Below are positions 32,860 to 42,186 of a stretch of DNA of 64,000 nucleotides, in pieces; the stretch's first letter is position 1, and each line of letters opens with the position of its first letter. The stretch is from contig CAUWLL010000012.1 of the NCBI GenBank assembly GCA_963559605.1, forward strand, positions 3,716 to 67,715. The letters run 5' to 3'. The notes beneath the pieces were generated by a model that ran no database searches, was not told where the DNA came from, and saw nothing but the letters and a program-made list of their open reading frames with translations. The stretch comes from Dorea_D sp963559605 (GTDB lineage: Bacteria > Bacillota > Clostridia > Lachnospirales > Lachnospiraceae). Made by a program: the position numbers and the translations under genes.

Positions 32860-34134
32860 ATGAGGAAAAAAGAAATGATAGCAATGCTTCTTGCAGGAGG
32901 ACAAGGCAGCAGACTGGGAGTTCTTACTGCGAAGGTTGCAAAACCTGCAGTTGCGTTTGGCGGTAAATACAGAATTATCGATTTTCCGCTCAGCAACTGT
33001 ATCAATTCTGGAATCGACACCGTTGGCGTATTGACACAGTATCAGCCCTTACGGTTGAACTCACACATCGGAATTGGAATTCCATGGGATCTGGATCGGA
33101 ATTTTGGAGGTGTGACAATTCTTCCGCCATATGAAAAAAGCAGTAACAGTGAGTGGTATACGGGAACGGCGAATGCGATTTACCAGAATTTAGACTATAT
33201 GGAGATGTTCAGTCCGGATTATGTGTTGATTTTATCGGGAGACCATATTTATAAGATGGATTACGAAGTCATGCTGGATTATCATAAGGAACATCAGGCA
33301 GACATTACCATTGCGGCAATGCCCGTGCCAATGGAGGAGGCAAGCAGGTTCGGCGTCGTAGTTACGGATGGAGAGAATCAGATTACAGAATTCCAGGAGA
33401 AGCCGCCGCAGCCGAAGAGCAATCTGGCATCTATGGGTATTTACATCTTTAGCTGGCAGGTGCTGAAGGAGGCGCTTCTGGCATTAAAGCACGAGCCGGG
33501 CTGTGACTTCGGAAAGCATATTATTCCGTATTGTCATGAGAAGGGCAGGCGGTTATTTGCCTATGAGTACAACGGATACTGGAAAGATGTAGGAACGCTT
33601 GGCTCTTACTGGGAAGCAAATATGGAGCTGATCGATATTATTCCGGAATTTAATCTTTATGAGGAATTTTGGAAGATCTATACAAACAGCGAAATTTTAC
33701 CTCCGCAGTATATTGCGTCTCAGGCGGTTGTCGAACGCGGTATTATCGGAAATGGATCGGAAGTGTATGGGGAGGTACATAACTGTGTGATAGGTTCCGG
33801 TGTTGTCATTGATGAGGGCACGGTAGTGCGGGATTCTATCATTATGAAAGATGCGAGGATCGGAAAGAATTGTGTCATTGATAAGGCAATTATTGCTGAG
33901 AATTGTGAGATCGGAGACCGGGTTGTTCTCGGAATCGGCAGCGATGTGCCGAACAAATTGAAACCGGCTGTTTATTCTTTTGGTCTTGTAACTATCGGTG
34001 AAAATTCGGTGGTTCCGGATTCTGTGCAGATCGGAAAGAATACGGCGATTAGCGGCGTGACTTCAAAAGAAGATTACCCGGACGGATTACTGGAAAGTGG
34101 AGAGACATTGATAAAGGCAGGTGAGCGGGTATGA
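32860..34134 (+). CDS. glgC: Glucose-1-phosphate adenylyltransferase, catalytic subunit
   Basis: Makes ADP-glucose, the committed step of glycogen synthesis. A 424-residue nucleotidyltransferase with LLAGGQGSRLGVLT, the KPAVAFGGKYRIIDFPLSNC region (shown in part), ILSGDHIYKMDY and a C-terminal left-handed beta helix of hexapeptide repeats. AGGGGG precedes ATG 32860. It overlaps glgD by 4 bp. Confidence 0.96.
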   Translation: MRKKEMIAMLLAGGQGSRLGVLTAKVAKPAVAFGGKYRIIDFPLSNCINSGIDTVGVLTQYQPLRLNSHIGIGIPWDLDRNFGGVTILPPYEKSSNSEWYTGTANAIYQNLDYMEMFSPDYVLILSGDHIYKMDYEVMLDYHKEHQADITIAAMPVPMEEASRFGVVVTDGENQITEFQEKPPQPKSNLASMGIYIFSWQVLKEALLALKHEPGCDFGKHIIPYCHEKGRRLFAYEYNGYWKDVGTLGSYWEANMELIDIIPEFNLYEEFWKIYTNSEILPPQYIASQAVVERGIIGNGSEVYGEVHNCVIGSGVVIDEGTVVRDSIIMKDARIGKNCVIDKAIIAENCEIGDRVVLGIGSDVPNKLKPAVYSFGLVTIGENSVVPDSVQIGKNTAISGVTSKEDYPDGLLESGETLIKAGERV

Positions 34135-35249
34135 GAGCAGTAGGTATTATATTGGCAGGCGGAAACAACCATAAGATGAGAGAGCTTACCCATAGAAGGG
34201 CGGTAGCGGCTATGCCCATTGCCGGAAGTTATCGGGCAATTGATTTTGCATTGAGTAATATGTCTAATTCACATATTCAGAAAGTAGCGGTATTGACGCA
34301 GTACAATGCCCGTTCGCTGAACGAACATTTGAATTCTTCCAAATGGTGGGATTTCGGAAGAAAACAGGGAGGGCTGTATGTATTTACGCCAACCATCACC
34401 GCAGATAACGGATACTGGTATCGCGGAACAGCAGATGCGATCCATCAAAATCTGGACTTCCTGAAACGGTGTCATGAGCCGTACGTTATCATTACTTCCG
34501 GGGATGCGGTTTATAAGATGGACTACAATAAGGTGCTGGAATATCATATTGAGAAGAAGGCAGACATTACCGTGGTTTGTAAGCCGTTAGATCAATGGGA
34601 GGATGCCAGCCGTTTCGGTATATTGAAAATGGATGACTCCATGCGTATTGAAGAATTTGAAGAAAAGCCGATGGTTGCCAATGCCAGTACCATCTCAACA
34701 GGGATTTATGTGATAAGGCGTCGTCTGTTGATCGAGATGATCGAACACTGTGCAGAAGAGGACAGGCATGATTTTGTAACGGATATTTTGATCAGATATA
34801 AGAACCTGAAAAAGATATACGGTTATAAAATAAACGACTACTGGAGCAGTATTTCGACGGTAGATGCGTATTACCGGACGAACATGGATTTTCTAAAGCC
34901 GGAAGTCAGAAACTATTTCTTCAAAGAGCGGCCGGAGGTCTATTCGAAGGTCAGCGATTTTCCGCCGGCAAAGTACAATCCGGGAGCGGTGGTCAAGAAC
35001 AGTTTGGTGGCAAGCGGAAGTATTATTAACGGCACAGTGGAAAATTCGATTCTTTTTAAGAAAACATTTGTCGGTAATAACTGTGTAATCAAAAATTCGA
35101 TCATTCTGAATGATGTCTACCTCGGCGATAATACGTATATTGAAAATTGTATCGTTGAGAGTCGTGACACCATCCGGGCGAATACGCGGCATATCGGCGA
35201 AAACGGTGTGAAAGTAGTTGTGGAAAAGAACGAGAGATATGAACTTTAG
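34131..35249 (+). CDS. glgD: GlgD, regulatory paralogue of ADP-glucose pyrophosphorylase
   Basis: A 372-residue paralogue of GlgC that forms a heterotetramer with it in Firmicutes and raises activity. The signature loop is altered: LAGGNNHKMRELTHRRAVAA replaces the GGxGxRLxxLT of the active subunit, consistent with a weakly catalytic or non-catalytic subunit. A C-terminal beta-helix is present. Translational coupling with glgC (ATGA overlap). Confidence 0.94.
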   Translation: MRAVGIILAGGNNHKMRELTHRRAVAAMPIAGSYRAIDFALSNMSNSHIQKVAVLTQYNARSLNEHLNSSKWWDFGRKQGGLYVFTPTITADNGYWYRGTADAIHQNLDFLKRCHEPYVIITSGDAVYKMDYNKVLEYHIEKKADITVVCKPLDQWEDASRFGILKMDDSMRIEEFEEKPMVANASTISTGIYVIRRRLLIEMIEHCAEEDRHDFVTDILIRYKNLKKIYGYKINDYWSSISTVDAYYRTNMDFLKPEVRNYFFKERPEVYSKVSDFPPAKYNPGAVVKNSLVASGSIINGTVENSILFKKTFVGNNCVIKNSIILNDVYLGDNTYIENCIVESRDTIRANTRHIGENGVKVVVEKNERYEL

Positions 35250-35282
35250 TGTAAAGGCTTGAGAGAAAGGGGCAAATGGAAT

Positions 35283-35558
35283 ATGCAGATTACAGATGTA
35301 CGAGTAAGAAAAGTGGCAAAAGAAGGAAAGTTAAAAGCAGTGGTATCTATCACGATGGATGATGAGTTTGTAATACATGACATCAAAGTGATCGAAGGTG
35401 AGAAAGGGCTGTTTATTGCAATGCCAAGTAAGAAGGCATTAGACGGCGAGTATCGTGACATTGCGCATCCGATCAACTCCGGTACGAGAGAGCGGATCCA
35501 AAGTATGATTCTTACAAAATATGAAGAGGCAATGAACGAAGAACCGATAGAGGAATAA
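35283..35558 (+). CDS. spoVG: SpoVG, RNA-binding regulator
   Basis: A 91-residue protein with the conserved MQITDVRVRKV start, VIHDIKVIEG, GLFIAMPSKK and the IAHPINSGTRERIQ motif. SpoVG acts in sporulation and in control of cell division and surface genes in Firmicutes. ATG 35283 was chosen by homology; AAAGGGG lies about 11 bp upstream. It follows glgD closely. Confidence 0.95.
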   Translation: MQITDVRVRKVAKEGKLKAVVSITMDDEFVIHDIKVIEGEKGLFIAMPSKKALDGEYRDIAHPINSGTRERIQSMILTKYEEAMNEEPIEE

Positions 35559-35571
35559 AATGTTTGAAACA

Positions 35572-35599
35572 GAGGGCGGGATGTTTTCATTCCGCCCTC
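35572..35599. terminator. 12-bp hairpin between spoVG and the convergent pseudouridine synthase gene
   Basis: Stem 35572-35583 with 35588-35599, TTTT loop, one G-T pair. There is no clear T-run on the plus side and only loosely T-rich sequence on the minus side, so termination is likely but not certain. It includes the last codons of the convergent gene. Confidence 0.6.
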
Positions 35600-36309
35600 G
35601 ATGTATGGAACGCTATATTTTTTTCCTGTGGTAATTCGTAGCATAGCAGCTTGTGGGTTACCGGATGTGCAAAAGACAATCGGTACGCACAGAGCCGGAT
35701 CTGCTGCCAGCTTTTGTTCAGGCAGCAGTGGGGGTTATATTTCGTGTCGCCTACAATGGGACAGCCTATGTGTGCGAACTGACAACGGATCTGATGGTGC
35801 CGTCCGGTATCCAGCTTGATTTCCAGTTCTGTAAACGTTTTTGCGGTATCCTGTACCGGAGCAAAGAAGCGGTTTGTATCTCCTATGGTTTTATAACGGA
35901 GCTTTGCTGTTTTTGCGCCCGGAGTATCTTTGGTACAGATACGGGAGGTGTTGGTTTTCGCATCCTTTACGATGTAGTTTTCCAGAAGGCCTTCGGAATG
36001 TTTGGGGGTACCGTTTACCAATGCCCGGTAATATTTTCCGAACCCTCCCTGTTGAAGCTGACGGTTCAACTCTCTTGCGGCAGAGGGTGTTTTTGCAAAT
36101 ACAAGGATGCCCCTCACGGGCTGATCCAGTCTGTGGATAACGGCAAGGTAAGGTTCTTTTGAGGTTTCAGGCGCGGCGGCTTGGTGGAGGTGATTTTTCA
36201 GTAGATTTACCATGTCCGGGGAACCGATGCGTTTGCTCTGGGTGGCGATGCCGTGGGGCTTTTCGCATACGATAATATGTTTGTCTTCGTGTATAATATT
36301 TATTTTCAT
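35587..36309 (-). CDS. RluA-family pseudouridine synthase
   Basis: A 240-residue RNA pseudouridine synthase. The catalytic motif is HRLDQPVRGILVFAK, with the Asp nucleophile; the RxHQIRxQFAHIG motif (GRHHQIRCQFAHIG) is conserved. No S4 domain is present at the N-terminus. The RNA substrate (rRNA or tRNA) cannot be deduced. AAGGAG precedes its ATG. Confidence 0.92.
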   Translation of the reverse strand: MKINIIHEDKHIIVCEKPHGIATQSKRIGSPDMVNLLKNHLHQAAAPETSKEPYLAVIHRLDQPVRGILVFAKTPSAARELNRQLQQGGFGKYYRALVNGTPKHSEGLLENYIVKDAKTNTSRICTKDTPGAKTAKLRYKTIGDTNRFFAPVQDTAKTFTELEIKLDTGRHHQIRCQFAHIGCPIVGDTKYNPHCCLNKSWQQIRLCAYRLSFAHPVTHKLLCYELPQEKNIAFHTSRAE

Positions 36310-36402
36310 AAATGAATCTCCTTGACTTTAGTGGTAGTACACACTTATCATTTAACCATAGTATCGAAAAATATGCAAATGTGTCGAAAGGGATAAGAGT
36401 CA

Positions 36403-37374
36403 ATGGATTATATATTATTAATTTTAGGATTTGTACTATTGATCAAAGGAGCAGATTTCTTTGTGGACGGAAGCTCCAGTGTGGCTAAGCTTCTGCGGGT
36501 ACCGTCGATCATCATCGGACTTACGGTTGTCGCGTTCGGAACGAGCATGCCGGAATTATCGGTCAGTGTAACGGCGGCAATTAAAGGGAATAACGATCTG
36601 GCGGTGAGCAATGTGCTTGGTTCGAATATATTTAATCTGCTGGTCGTACTGGGATGCTGCGCACTTATTCGGCCGGTGCAGGCGAAAGGCTCTTTATTAA
36701 AGAAAGAATTTCCGTTTTCAATCTTTATTGCAATAATCCTGCTTTTGTTGAATTCTGATTTTTCCATTCGCAAGGTGCTGAGCGGAGAAGAGACCTTTGT
36801 ACTCGGACGAATGGGCGGTATATTATTCCTTGTTTTGTTCGGGGTGTTTTTATATGCTACTGTGCATGTGGCGTTAGAAAAAAGAGCGCAGACGAAAGAA
36901 GACGATGATGAAGAAGAGTACAAATTAATGTCTCCTGTAAAAAGCGCTGTTTATATTGTAGTCGGTCTGGCAGGGATTATCTGGGGCGGAGATCTTGTCG
37001 TGGACAGCGCTTCCGGCATTGCAGAAACGTTTGGGCTCAGCCAGACATTTATAGGGCTTACCATTGTCGCGCTGGGAACGTCTCTGCCGGAACTGGTGAC
37101 CTCTATGGTGGCTTCCGGAAAAGGTGAGAACGACCTTGCGGTAGGGAATGTGATCGGATCAAATATTTTTAATATTCTGCTGATCTTAGGAGTTTCGGCA
37201 GCAATTACTCCCATACGGCTGGAAATTACGGCAGTCTATGATACGTTGATCTTAGTTGTGGCGAGTGTGGTTGTATATGTTGCCGCCCTCAGTAAAAGAG
37301 AGATTAAAAAGAACGAAGGGGCATTGTTCTTGCTAGCGTATCTGGCGTTTTTTGTGTATATACTGATAAGGTAG
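36403..37374 (+). CDS. Calcium/sodium antiporter (CaCA family, YrbG-like)
   Basis: A 323-residue membrane protein with about ten transmembrane segments in two inverted halves. Each half bears an alpha repeat: GTSMPELSVSV with SNVLGSNIFN, and GTSLPELVTSM with GNVIGSNIFN. An acidic cytoplasmic loop (KEDDDEEEY) separates the halves. It exports calcium in exchange for sodium or protons. Confidence 0.94.
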   Translation: MDYILLILGFVLLIKGADFFVDGSSSVAKLLRVPSIIIGLTVVAFGTSMPELSVSVTAAIKGNNDLAVSNVLGSNIFNLLVVLGCCALIRPVQAKGSLLKKEFPFSIFIAIILLLLNSDFSIRKVLSGEETFVLGRMGGILFLVLFGVFLYATVHVALEKRAQTKEDDDEEEYKLMSPVKSAVYIVVGLAGIIWGGDLVVDSASGIAETFGLSQTFIGLTIVALGTSLPELVTSMVASGKGENDLAVGNVIGSNIFNILLILGVSAAITPIRLEITAVYDTLILVVASVVVYVAALSKREIKKNEGALFLLAYLAFFVYILIR

Positions 37375-37422
37375 ACAAACGGATCTGCTGTCTGGTCGTG
37401 GCGGAGGATTCTGAAAATACCC

Positions 37423-37451
37423 TTGACAAATGATAGGGCATAGATTAGAAT
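37423..37451 (+). promoter_or_regulatory. proS T-box promoter
   Basis: Consensus TTGACA (37423-37428), 17 bp, TAGAAT (37446-37451). Predicted start near 37458, just ahead of the T-box stem I. Confidence 0.75.
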
Positions 37452-37469
37452 TACGAATAACTTGAAATT

Positions 37470-37703
37470 TTGGCTGTGAAGAGGATTAGTACAGTTAAGC
37501 AGGCTCAGAGAGGGAATTGTGTGGTGTGAGATTCCTGCCAGCGACTTAATTGGAACCGGCCTTGGAGCCTCTGTATGAAAATACAGCGTAGGACCGGCGT
37601 TAATGGTTGAATGAGCGAACTGTAAAAGGTTTACAGTTAACTAGGGTGGTACCGCCGAATTTTTCGGTCCCTTTTAGGGAGCGCAAAGTTCGGTGTTTTT
37701 TTC
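37470..37703 (+). promoter_or_regulatory. T-box leader controlling proS (tRNA-Pro sensing)
   Basis: A classic T-box regulator: stem I begins with GAAGAGGATTAGTA (37478-37491), and the conserved AGGGTGGTACCGCC lies at 37643-37656. The following terminator pairs CCGAA (near 37656) with TTCGG (37688-37692) around an inner GGTCCC/GGGA stem and ends in a T-run (37695-37701). Candidate Pro specifier codons on the 3' side of the stem I loop are CCT (37534-37536) and CCA (37538-37540). Uncharged tRNA-Pro would stabilise the antiterminator and permit proS transcription. It fills most of the 410-bp gap before proS. Confidence 0.93.
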
Positions 37704-37784
37704 TTTCTTGAGAACAGCGCTCTTAAAATCATAAGTGGAGCAAGGGCTTCGCACAAATATGTATTGAAATAAGGAGAGGGAAGC

Positions 37785-39224
37785 ATGGCAAAGGAAAAAT
37801 TAGTAAAAAATATCACACCTCGTGATGAAAACTTCGCACAGTGGTACACAGACGTTGTACGCGAAGCAAACTTATGTGACTATTCAAGCGTAAAGGGATG
37901 TCTTAATTATCTGCCAAACGGTTACGCAATCTGGGAGCTTATCCAGGCAGACTTAGACAGACGTTTTAAAGAGACAGGCGTAGAGAACGTATCTCTGCCG
38001 CTTTTGATCCCGGAGAGCCTTCTTGAAAAAGAGGCAGATCACGTAGACGGATTCGCACCGGAGGTTGCATGGGTAACTCACGGCGGTATGGAAAGATTAC
38101 AGGAGAGATTGTGTATTCGTCCTACATCTGAGACACTGTTCTGTGATCTGTGGGCAAGAACCGTTAAATCTTACAGAGATCTTCCGAAGGTATGGAATCA
38201 GTGGAACTCCGTACTTCGTTGGGAAAAGACTACAAGACCGTTCCTTCGTTCCAGAGAGTTCTTATGGCAGGAGGGTCATACCATTCACGCAACTTATGAA
38301 GAAGCTGAGGAACGTACAATCCAGATGTTCCACGTATATGAGGACTGCTACAGAGAGACAATGGCTATTCCATACGTATCCGGAAGAAAGGCTGAGCATG
38401 AGAAATTCGCAGGCGCGCAGGACACTTATACAGTAGAAGCGTTGATGCATGACGGAAAAGCATTACAGTCTGCAACAAGTCATTTCTTCGGAAGCGGATT
38501 CCCGGATGCGTTCGGTATCAAATATATTGACAAGAACAATGAGCCTCACAGTGTATATGAAACATCTTGGGGATGGTCTACAAGAAGTATCGGGGCGCTT
38601 ATCATGGTTCACGGTGATGATGACGGGCTTGTTCTGCCACCGCGTGTTGCTCCGGTTGAATGTAGGATCATTCCGATCGCACAGCACAAAGAGGGCGTGC
38701 TTGACAGAGCATATGAGTTATTAGACGAGTTGAAGAAAGCCGGTTACAGAGTGAAGATCGACGATTCGGAAAAGAGTCCGGGCTGGAAGTTCTCTGAGCA
38801 GGAGATTCTCGGTATCCCAACACGTATTGAAATCGGACCGAAGGATATTGAGAAAAACCAGGTGATTGTTGTTCGTCGTGACAACCGTGAGAAAACCGTT
38901 GTTCCATTGAATGAGATCGCAACGAAACTGCGTGAGATCTTAGAGCAGGAACAGCAGGATATGTACGACAGAGCAAAAGAATTTTTAGACGCTCACATCG
39001 ACACGGCAGTTGATATGAAAGAAATGGAAGAGAAGTTCAAAGCCAACCGTGGATTTGTAAAGGCTTGCTGGTGTGGAGATCCTGAGTGCGAGGGCGAAGT
39101 AAAATATGTGACCGGAGGAGCTGCAACAAGATGTCTTATCGAGGATGAAGAGATGATTTCCGATAAATGTATCTGGTGCGGAAAACCGGCAAAACATATG
39201 GCATATTGGGGAAAATCTTACTAA
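37785..39224 (+). CDS. proS: Prolyl-tRNA synthetase, archaeal/eukaryotic-like short type
   Basis: Charges tRNA-Pro. A 479-residue class II enzyme with RPTSETLFCDLWARTV (motif 1/2 region), RFLRSREFLWQEGHT-like motif 2 (PFLRSREFLWQEGHT) and ASWGWSTRSIGALIMVHGDD-like motif 3 (TSWGWSTRSIGALIM). It lacks the editing INS domain of bacterial ProRS and carries a C-terminal cysteine-containing extension (CWCGDPECEG, CIWCGK), as in the eukaryotic-like type. AAGGAGAGG precedes ATG 37785. Confidence 0.96.
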   Translation: MAKEKLVKNITPRDENFAQWYTDVVREANLCDYSSVKGCLNYLPNGYAIWELIQADLDRRFKETGVENVSLPLLIPESLLEKEADHVDGFAPEVAWVTHGGMERLQERLCIRPTSETLFCDLWARTVKSYRDLPKVWNQWNSVLRWEKTTRPFLRSREFLWQEGHTIHATYEEAEERTIQMFHVYEDCYRETMAIPYVSGRKAEHEKFAGAQDTYTVEALMHDGKALQSATSHFFGSGFPDAFGIKYIDKNNEPHSVYETSWGWSTRSIGALIMVHGDDDGLVLPPRVAPVECRIIPIAQHKEGVLDRAYELLDELKKAGYRVKIDDSEKSPGWKFSEQEILGIPTRIEIGPKDIEKNQVIVVRRDNREKTVVPLNEIATKLREILEQEQQDMYDRAKEFLDAHIDTAVDMKEMEEKFKANRGFVKACWCGDPECEGEVKYVTGGAATRCLIEDEEMISDKCIWCGKPAKHMAYWGKSY

Positions 39225-39269
39225 GGTTTACGATGGCATTGAGTCACGTAAAACAGAGGGTGAGAAACT

Positions 39270-40595
39270 GTGCAGGACAGAAAGATTCTTATACCGGAAA
39301 AAGTAAATACAATTATCAAAACCTTGCAGAATCATGGCTTTGAGGCATACGCAGTGGGCGGATGTATTCGGGATTTTATATTGGGTAGAATTCCGGAGGA
39401 CTGGGATATTACCACATCTGCCACGCCGGAAGAAACAAAAAGATTGTTTAAAAAGACCTTTGACACAGGGATCGAACATGGGACAGTCACCGTGCTTTTA
39501 GAACAGGAAGGATTTGAGGTTACCACTTATCGAATCGACGGAAAATACGAGGACAGCAGGCATCCTTCTGAGGTGACCTTTACAAGGAACTTAAGAGACG
39601 ATCTGCTGCGCCGGGATTTTACTGTGAACGCTATGGCATATAATGAAAAAGATGGTCTGGTAGATATATTCGGCGGTCTTGAGGATCTGGAACGAAAAAC
39701 CATACGTTGTGTGGGTGTTGCAAAGGAGCGTTTTTCTGAAGATGCTCTCAGGATTTTAAGAGGTGTGAGATTCGCGGCGCAGCTGGGGTTTGAGATTGCC
39801 GAAGAGACAAAGGATGGCATGAAAGAGCTTGCGCCCACGCTTCAAAATATCAGTGCAGAGAGGATTCAGACGGAACTTGTCAAAATGCTGGTATCCGACC
39901 GCCCGGAGTTTCTGCGGACTGCCTGGGAACTTGGCATTACGGCACAATTTTTGCCGGAGTTTGATGAAATGATGAAAACGGAGCAGGAAACGCCGCATCA
40001 TATGTACAATGTGGGAGAGCATACGCTCCATGCTATAAAAAATATACGTTCGGATAAAATCCTCCGCTTGACCATGCTTTTTCATGATATGGGAAAGCCG
40101 GAGCTGAAAACTGTAGACGCAGACGGTACGGCACATTTTAAAGAGCATGCACTTAGGAGCCGTGAGATCACGAAAACAGTGCTTAAGAGACTAAAGTTTG
40201 ATAATGACACCCTTCATAAGGTTTCGCATCTGGTATATTATCACGACTATCGGATGCCGCCGACAGAGAAGCATGTCCGCAGGGCGATGTCGCGGATTGG
40301 AACAGAGTTATTTGGGGAATATCTGGAAGTTCGACGGGCAGACGTGCTGGCACAAAGTATGTACCGGCGAGAGGAAAAGTTGAAAGATCTGGAGACGGTG
40401 GAGAAGCTGTATCTTAGGATTACCGAGGCGGGCCAGTGTGTATCGATAAAGGAGCTGGCAGTAAACGGAAAAGATCTCATTGATGCAGGGATGAAACCGG
40501 GCAAAGAAATCGGGGAGAAGCTGGCAGAATTTTTAGAACTGGTTCTTGAAGAACCACAGCTCAATACAAAAGAGGAACTTTTAAAGCGGATGTAA
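39270..40595 (+). CDS. cca: CCA tRNA nucleotidyltransferase with HD domain
   Basis: Adds or repairs the CCA end of tRNAs. A 441-residue class II enzyme with AVGGCIRDFILGR, the catalytic DWDITTSA, the RRDFTVNAMAY motif and the SEDALRILRGVRFAAQLGF neck region. A C-terminal HD domain shows HDMGKPE and YHDYRMPP. The start is GTG 39270, with GAGGGTGAG upstream. It lies 45 bp after proS and may be cotranscribed. Confidence 0.94.
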   Translation: MQDRKILIPEKVNTIIKTLQNHGFEAYAVGGCIRDFILGRIPEDWDITTSATPEETKRLFKKTFDTGIEHGTVTVLLEQEGFEVTTYRIDGKYEDSRHPSEVTFTRNLRDDLLRRDFTVNAMAYNEKDGLVDIFGGLEDLERKTIRCVGVAKERFSEDALRILRGVRFAAQLGFEIAEETKDGMKELAPTLQNISAERIQTELVKMLVSDRPEFLRTAWELGITAQFLPEFDEMMKTEQETPHHMYNVGEHTLHAIKNIRSDKILRLTMLFHDMGKPELKTVDADGTAHFKEHALRSREITKTVLKRLKFDNDTLHKVSHLVYYHDYRMPPTEKHVRRAMSRIGTELFGEYLEVRRADVLAQSMYRREEKLKDLETVEKLYLRITEAGQCVSIKELAVNGKDLIDAGMKPGKEIGEKLAEFLELVLEEPQLNTKEELLKRM

Positions 40596-40695
40596 TTTGT
40601 ATTTTATCCGTGCATGACCCAGTCGTTACGCATAATTCCTTGTATAAAGACATACGTATAGAGAGAAGTATGATGTAAAGTGCAGGGAATGAGAT

Positions 40696-41697
40696 ATGCA
40701 GGAATATGAACGAAATATATTAGAACAATATGATATTGAAGTTGACAGCACCCGTAAAACAAGGGGTGCTGTTTTGTGCGACGGAAGGCAGGGACTGTTT
40801 CTCCTGAAAGAGGTATCGGCATCAGAGAAACGTATTCCTGCGCTTTGCAAATTGCAGGACTGTCTGGCAGAACAAGGATATGAAAATGTAGACCGTATCT
40901 TATTGAATAAAGAAGGGAATGCGGTGTCCTGTCTGGAGGACGGAAGCAAATATATTGTGAAGCGGTGGTTTCGTGGCAGAGAGTGTGATATACGAAAAAC
41001 TCCGGAGCTTTTAGAGGCGGCAGGAACACTTGCCAAGCTTCACATGCTCATGCAAAAAGATTTGGAACAGAATGTGGGAATGGCGGAACATCTGAAAGAG
41101 GTATATGAAAAACATGATCGTGAACTGAAAAAAGTTCGCAGGTTTATGCGGAAATTGTCACCCAAGGGCGAATTCGAATTTGCGTTTTTGCAATGTTTCG
41201 ATCAGATGTATCAATGGGCGGAAGCAGCCGATGCGTTACTGGAACAGTCGGATTATGACAGGCTGTACGAAACAAGCGCAAAAGAAAACTATATGATCCA
41301 TGGGGAATACAACTATCATAATATTTTGATGCTGAGGGAGGACTGTTTGCCGGGGGCGGCAGCCATTACCAATTTTGAAAAATTTAAGAGAGATGTTCAG
41401 GTGGAGGATCTGTATTATTTTCTTCGGAAAGTGATGGAAAAGCATGGATGGAAAGAGAGACTGGGAGATAATATCCTCAATGCTTATTCTGCGATCAAAC
41501 CGCTCACCGATGAAGAAACAGAGTATATAAAAACCCGGCTTATTTATCCGGAGAAATTCTGGAAGATCGCAAGCTCCTATTATCATTCGAATAAAGCGTG
41601 GATTTCGGTGAAAAGTATTGAAAAATTACACGCCGCAATTCGCCAGACACAGGAGAAAGCGCGGTTTTTAGAACATATTTTTTCGTATTATTTGTAG
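40696..41697 (+). CDS. cotS: CotS-family spore coat protein (kinase-like fold)
   Basis: A 333-residue protein of the CotS/YutH family, which resembles aminoglycoside phosphotransferases. Typical segments are KYIVKRWFRGRECDI, AAGTLAKLHML and MIHGEYNYHNILM, the last aligned with the HGDxxxxN catalytic loop of kinases but with Glu in place of Asp. It is probably a coat component made late in sporulation. GGGAATGAG precedes ATG 40696. A terminator-like hairpin lies inside its first codons (40745-40775). Confidence 0.82.
   Translation: MQEYERNILEQYDIEVDSTRKTRGAVLCDGRQGLFLLKEVSASEKRIPALCKLQDCLAEQGYENVDRILLNKEGNAVSCLEDGSKYIVKRWFRGRECDIRKTPELLEAAGTLAKLHMLMQKDLEQNVGMAEHLKEVYEKHDRELKKVRRFMRKLSPKGEFEFAFLQCFDQMYQWAEAADALLEQSDYDRLYETSAKENYMIHGEYNYHNILMLREDCLPGAAAITNFEKFKRDVQVEDLYYFLRKVMEKHGWKERLGDNILNAYSAIKPLTDEETEYIKTRLIYPEKFWKIASSYYHSNKAWISVKSIEKLHAAIRQTQEKARFLEHIFSYYL
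40745..40775 (+). other. Terminator-like hairpin inside the start of cotS
   Basis: ACAGCACCC (40745-40753) pairs perfectly with GGGTGCTGT (40764-40772) around a 10-nt loop and is followed by TTT. It spans codons 17-27 of cotS. An intragenic terminator so near the start could act as an attenuator, but the T-run is short. Confidence 0.45.
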
Positions 41698-41765
41698 AGG
41701 GGTTTTGCCATGTGTAAAAAATACGTGAAAACCCTTGAAAATGGGAGATAACTACGAAAAGAACC

Positions 41766-41794
41766 TTGACAAACAAAGGGAAAACAGTTATAAC
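41766..41794 (+). promoter_or_regulatory. hup promoter
   Basis: Consensus TTGACA (41766-41771), 17 bp, TATAAC (41789-41794), expected for a highly expressed gene. Confidence 0.8.
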
Positions 41795-41834
41795 AGTAAC
41801 TATAGTAGTTTTAAACAAGAGGAGGAAATTATCC

Positions 41835-42113
41835 ATGAACAAGACAGAGTTAATCGCAGCTATCGCAGAGCAGGCTGAATTGTCAAAGAAAGATTCTGAG
41901 AAAGCATTAAAAGCATTTATCGACGTTGTAACAGATGAACTTAAAAAAGATCATAAAATCCAGTTAGTAGGTTTTGGAACTTTTGAAGTAAGCAAGAGAG
42001 AGGCAAGAGAAGGAAGAAACCCACAGACAGGAAAAACTATGAAGATTGCAGCTTGCAAAGCTCCAAAATTCAAAGCAGGAAAAGCATTAAAGGATGCTGT
42101 AAACGATAAATAA
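41835..42113 (+). CDS. hup: HU family DNA-binding protein
   Basis: A 92-residue histone-like protein: MNKTELIAAIAE start, GFGTFEV, REGRNPQTGK in the DNA-binding arm and KAGKALKDAV at the end. ATG 41835 has GAGGAGG upstream; the frame opens earlier within the promoter. Own promoter and terminator. Confidence 0.97.
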   Translation: MNKTELIAAIAEQAELSKKDSEKALKAFIDVVTDELKKDHKIQLVGFGTFEVSKREAREGRNPQTGKTMKIAACKAPKFKAGKALKDAVNDK

Positions 42114-42132
42114 GTTTTAGGGAACGATTGAG

Positions 42133-42159
42133 ACAGAGAGCTTTAGGCTCTCTGTTTTT
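42133..42159 (+). terminator. Intrinsic terminator after hup
   Basis: ACAGAGAGC (42133-42141) with GCTCTCTGT (42147-42155), 5-nt loop, then TTTT. Confidence 0.92.
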
Positions 42160-42186
42160 CTGTGAATAATCGGAGGAATACGACAT

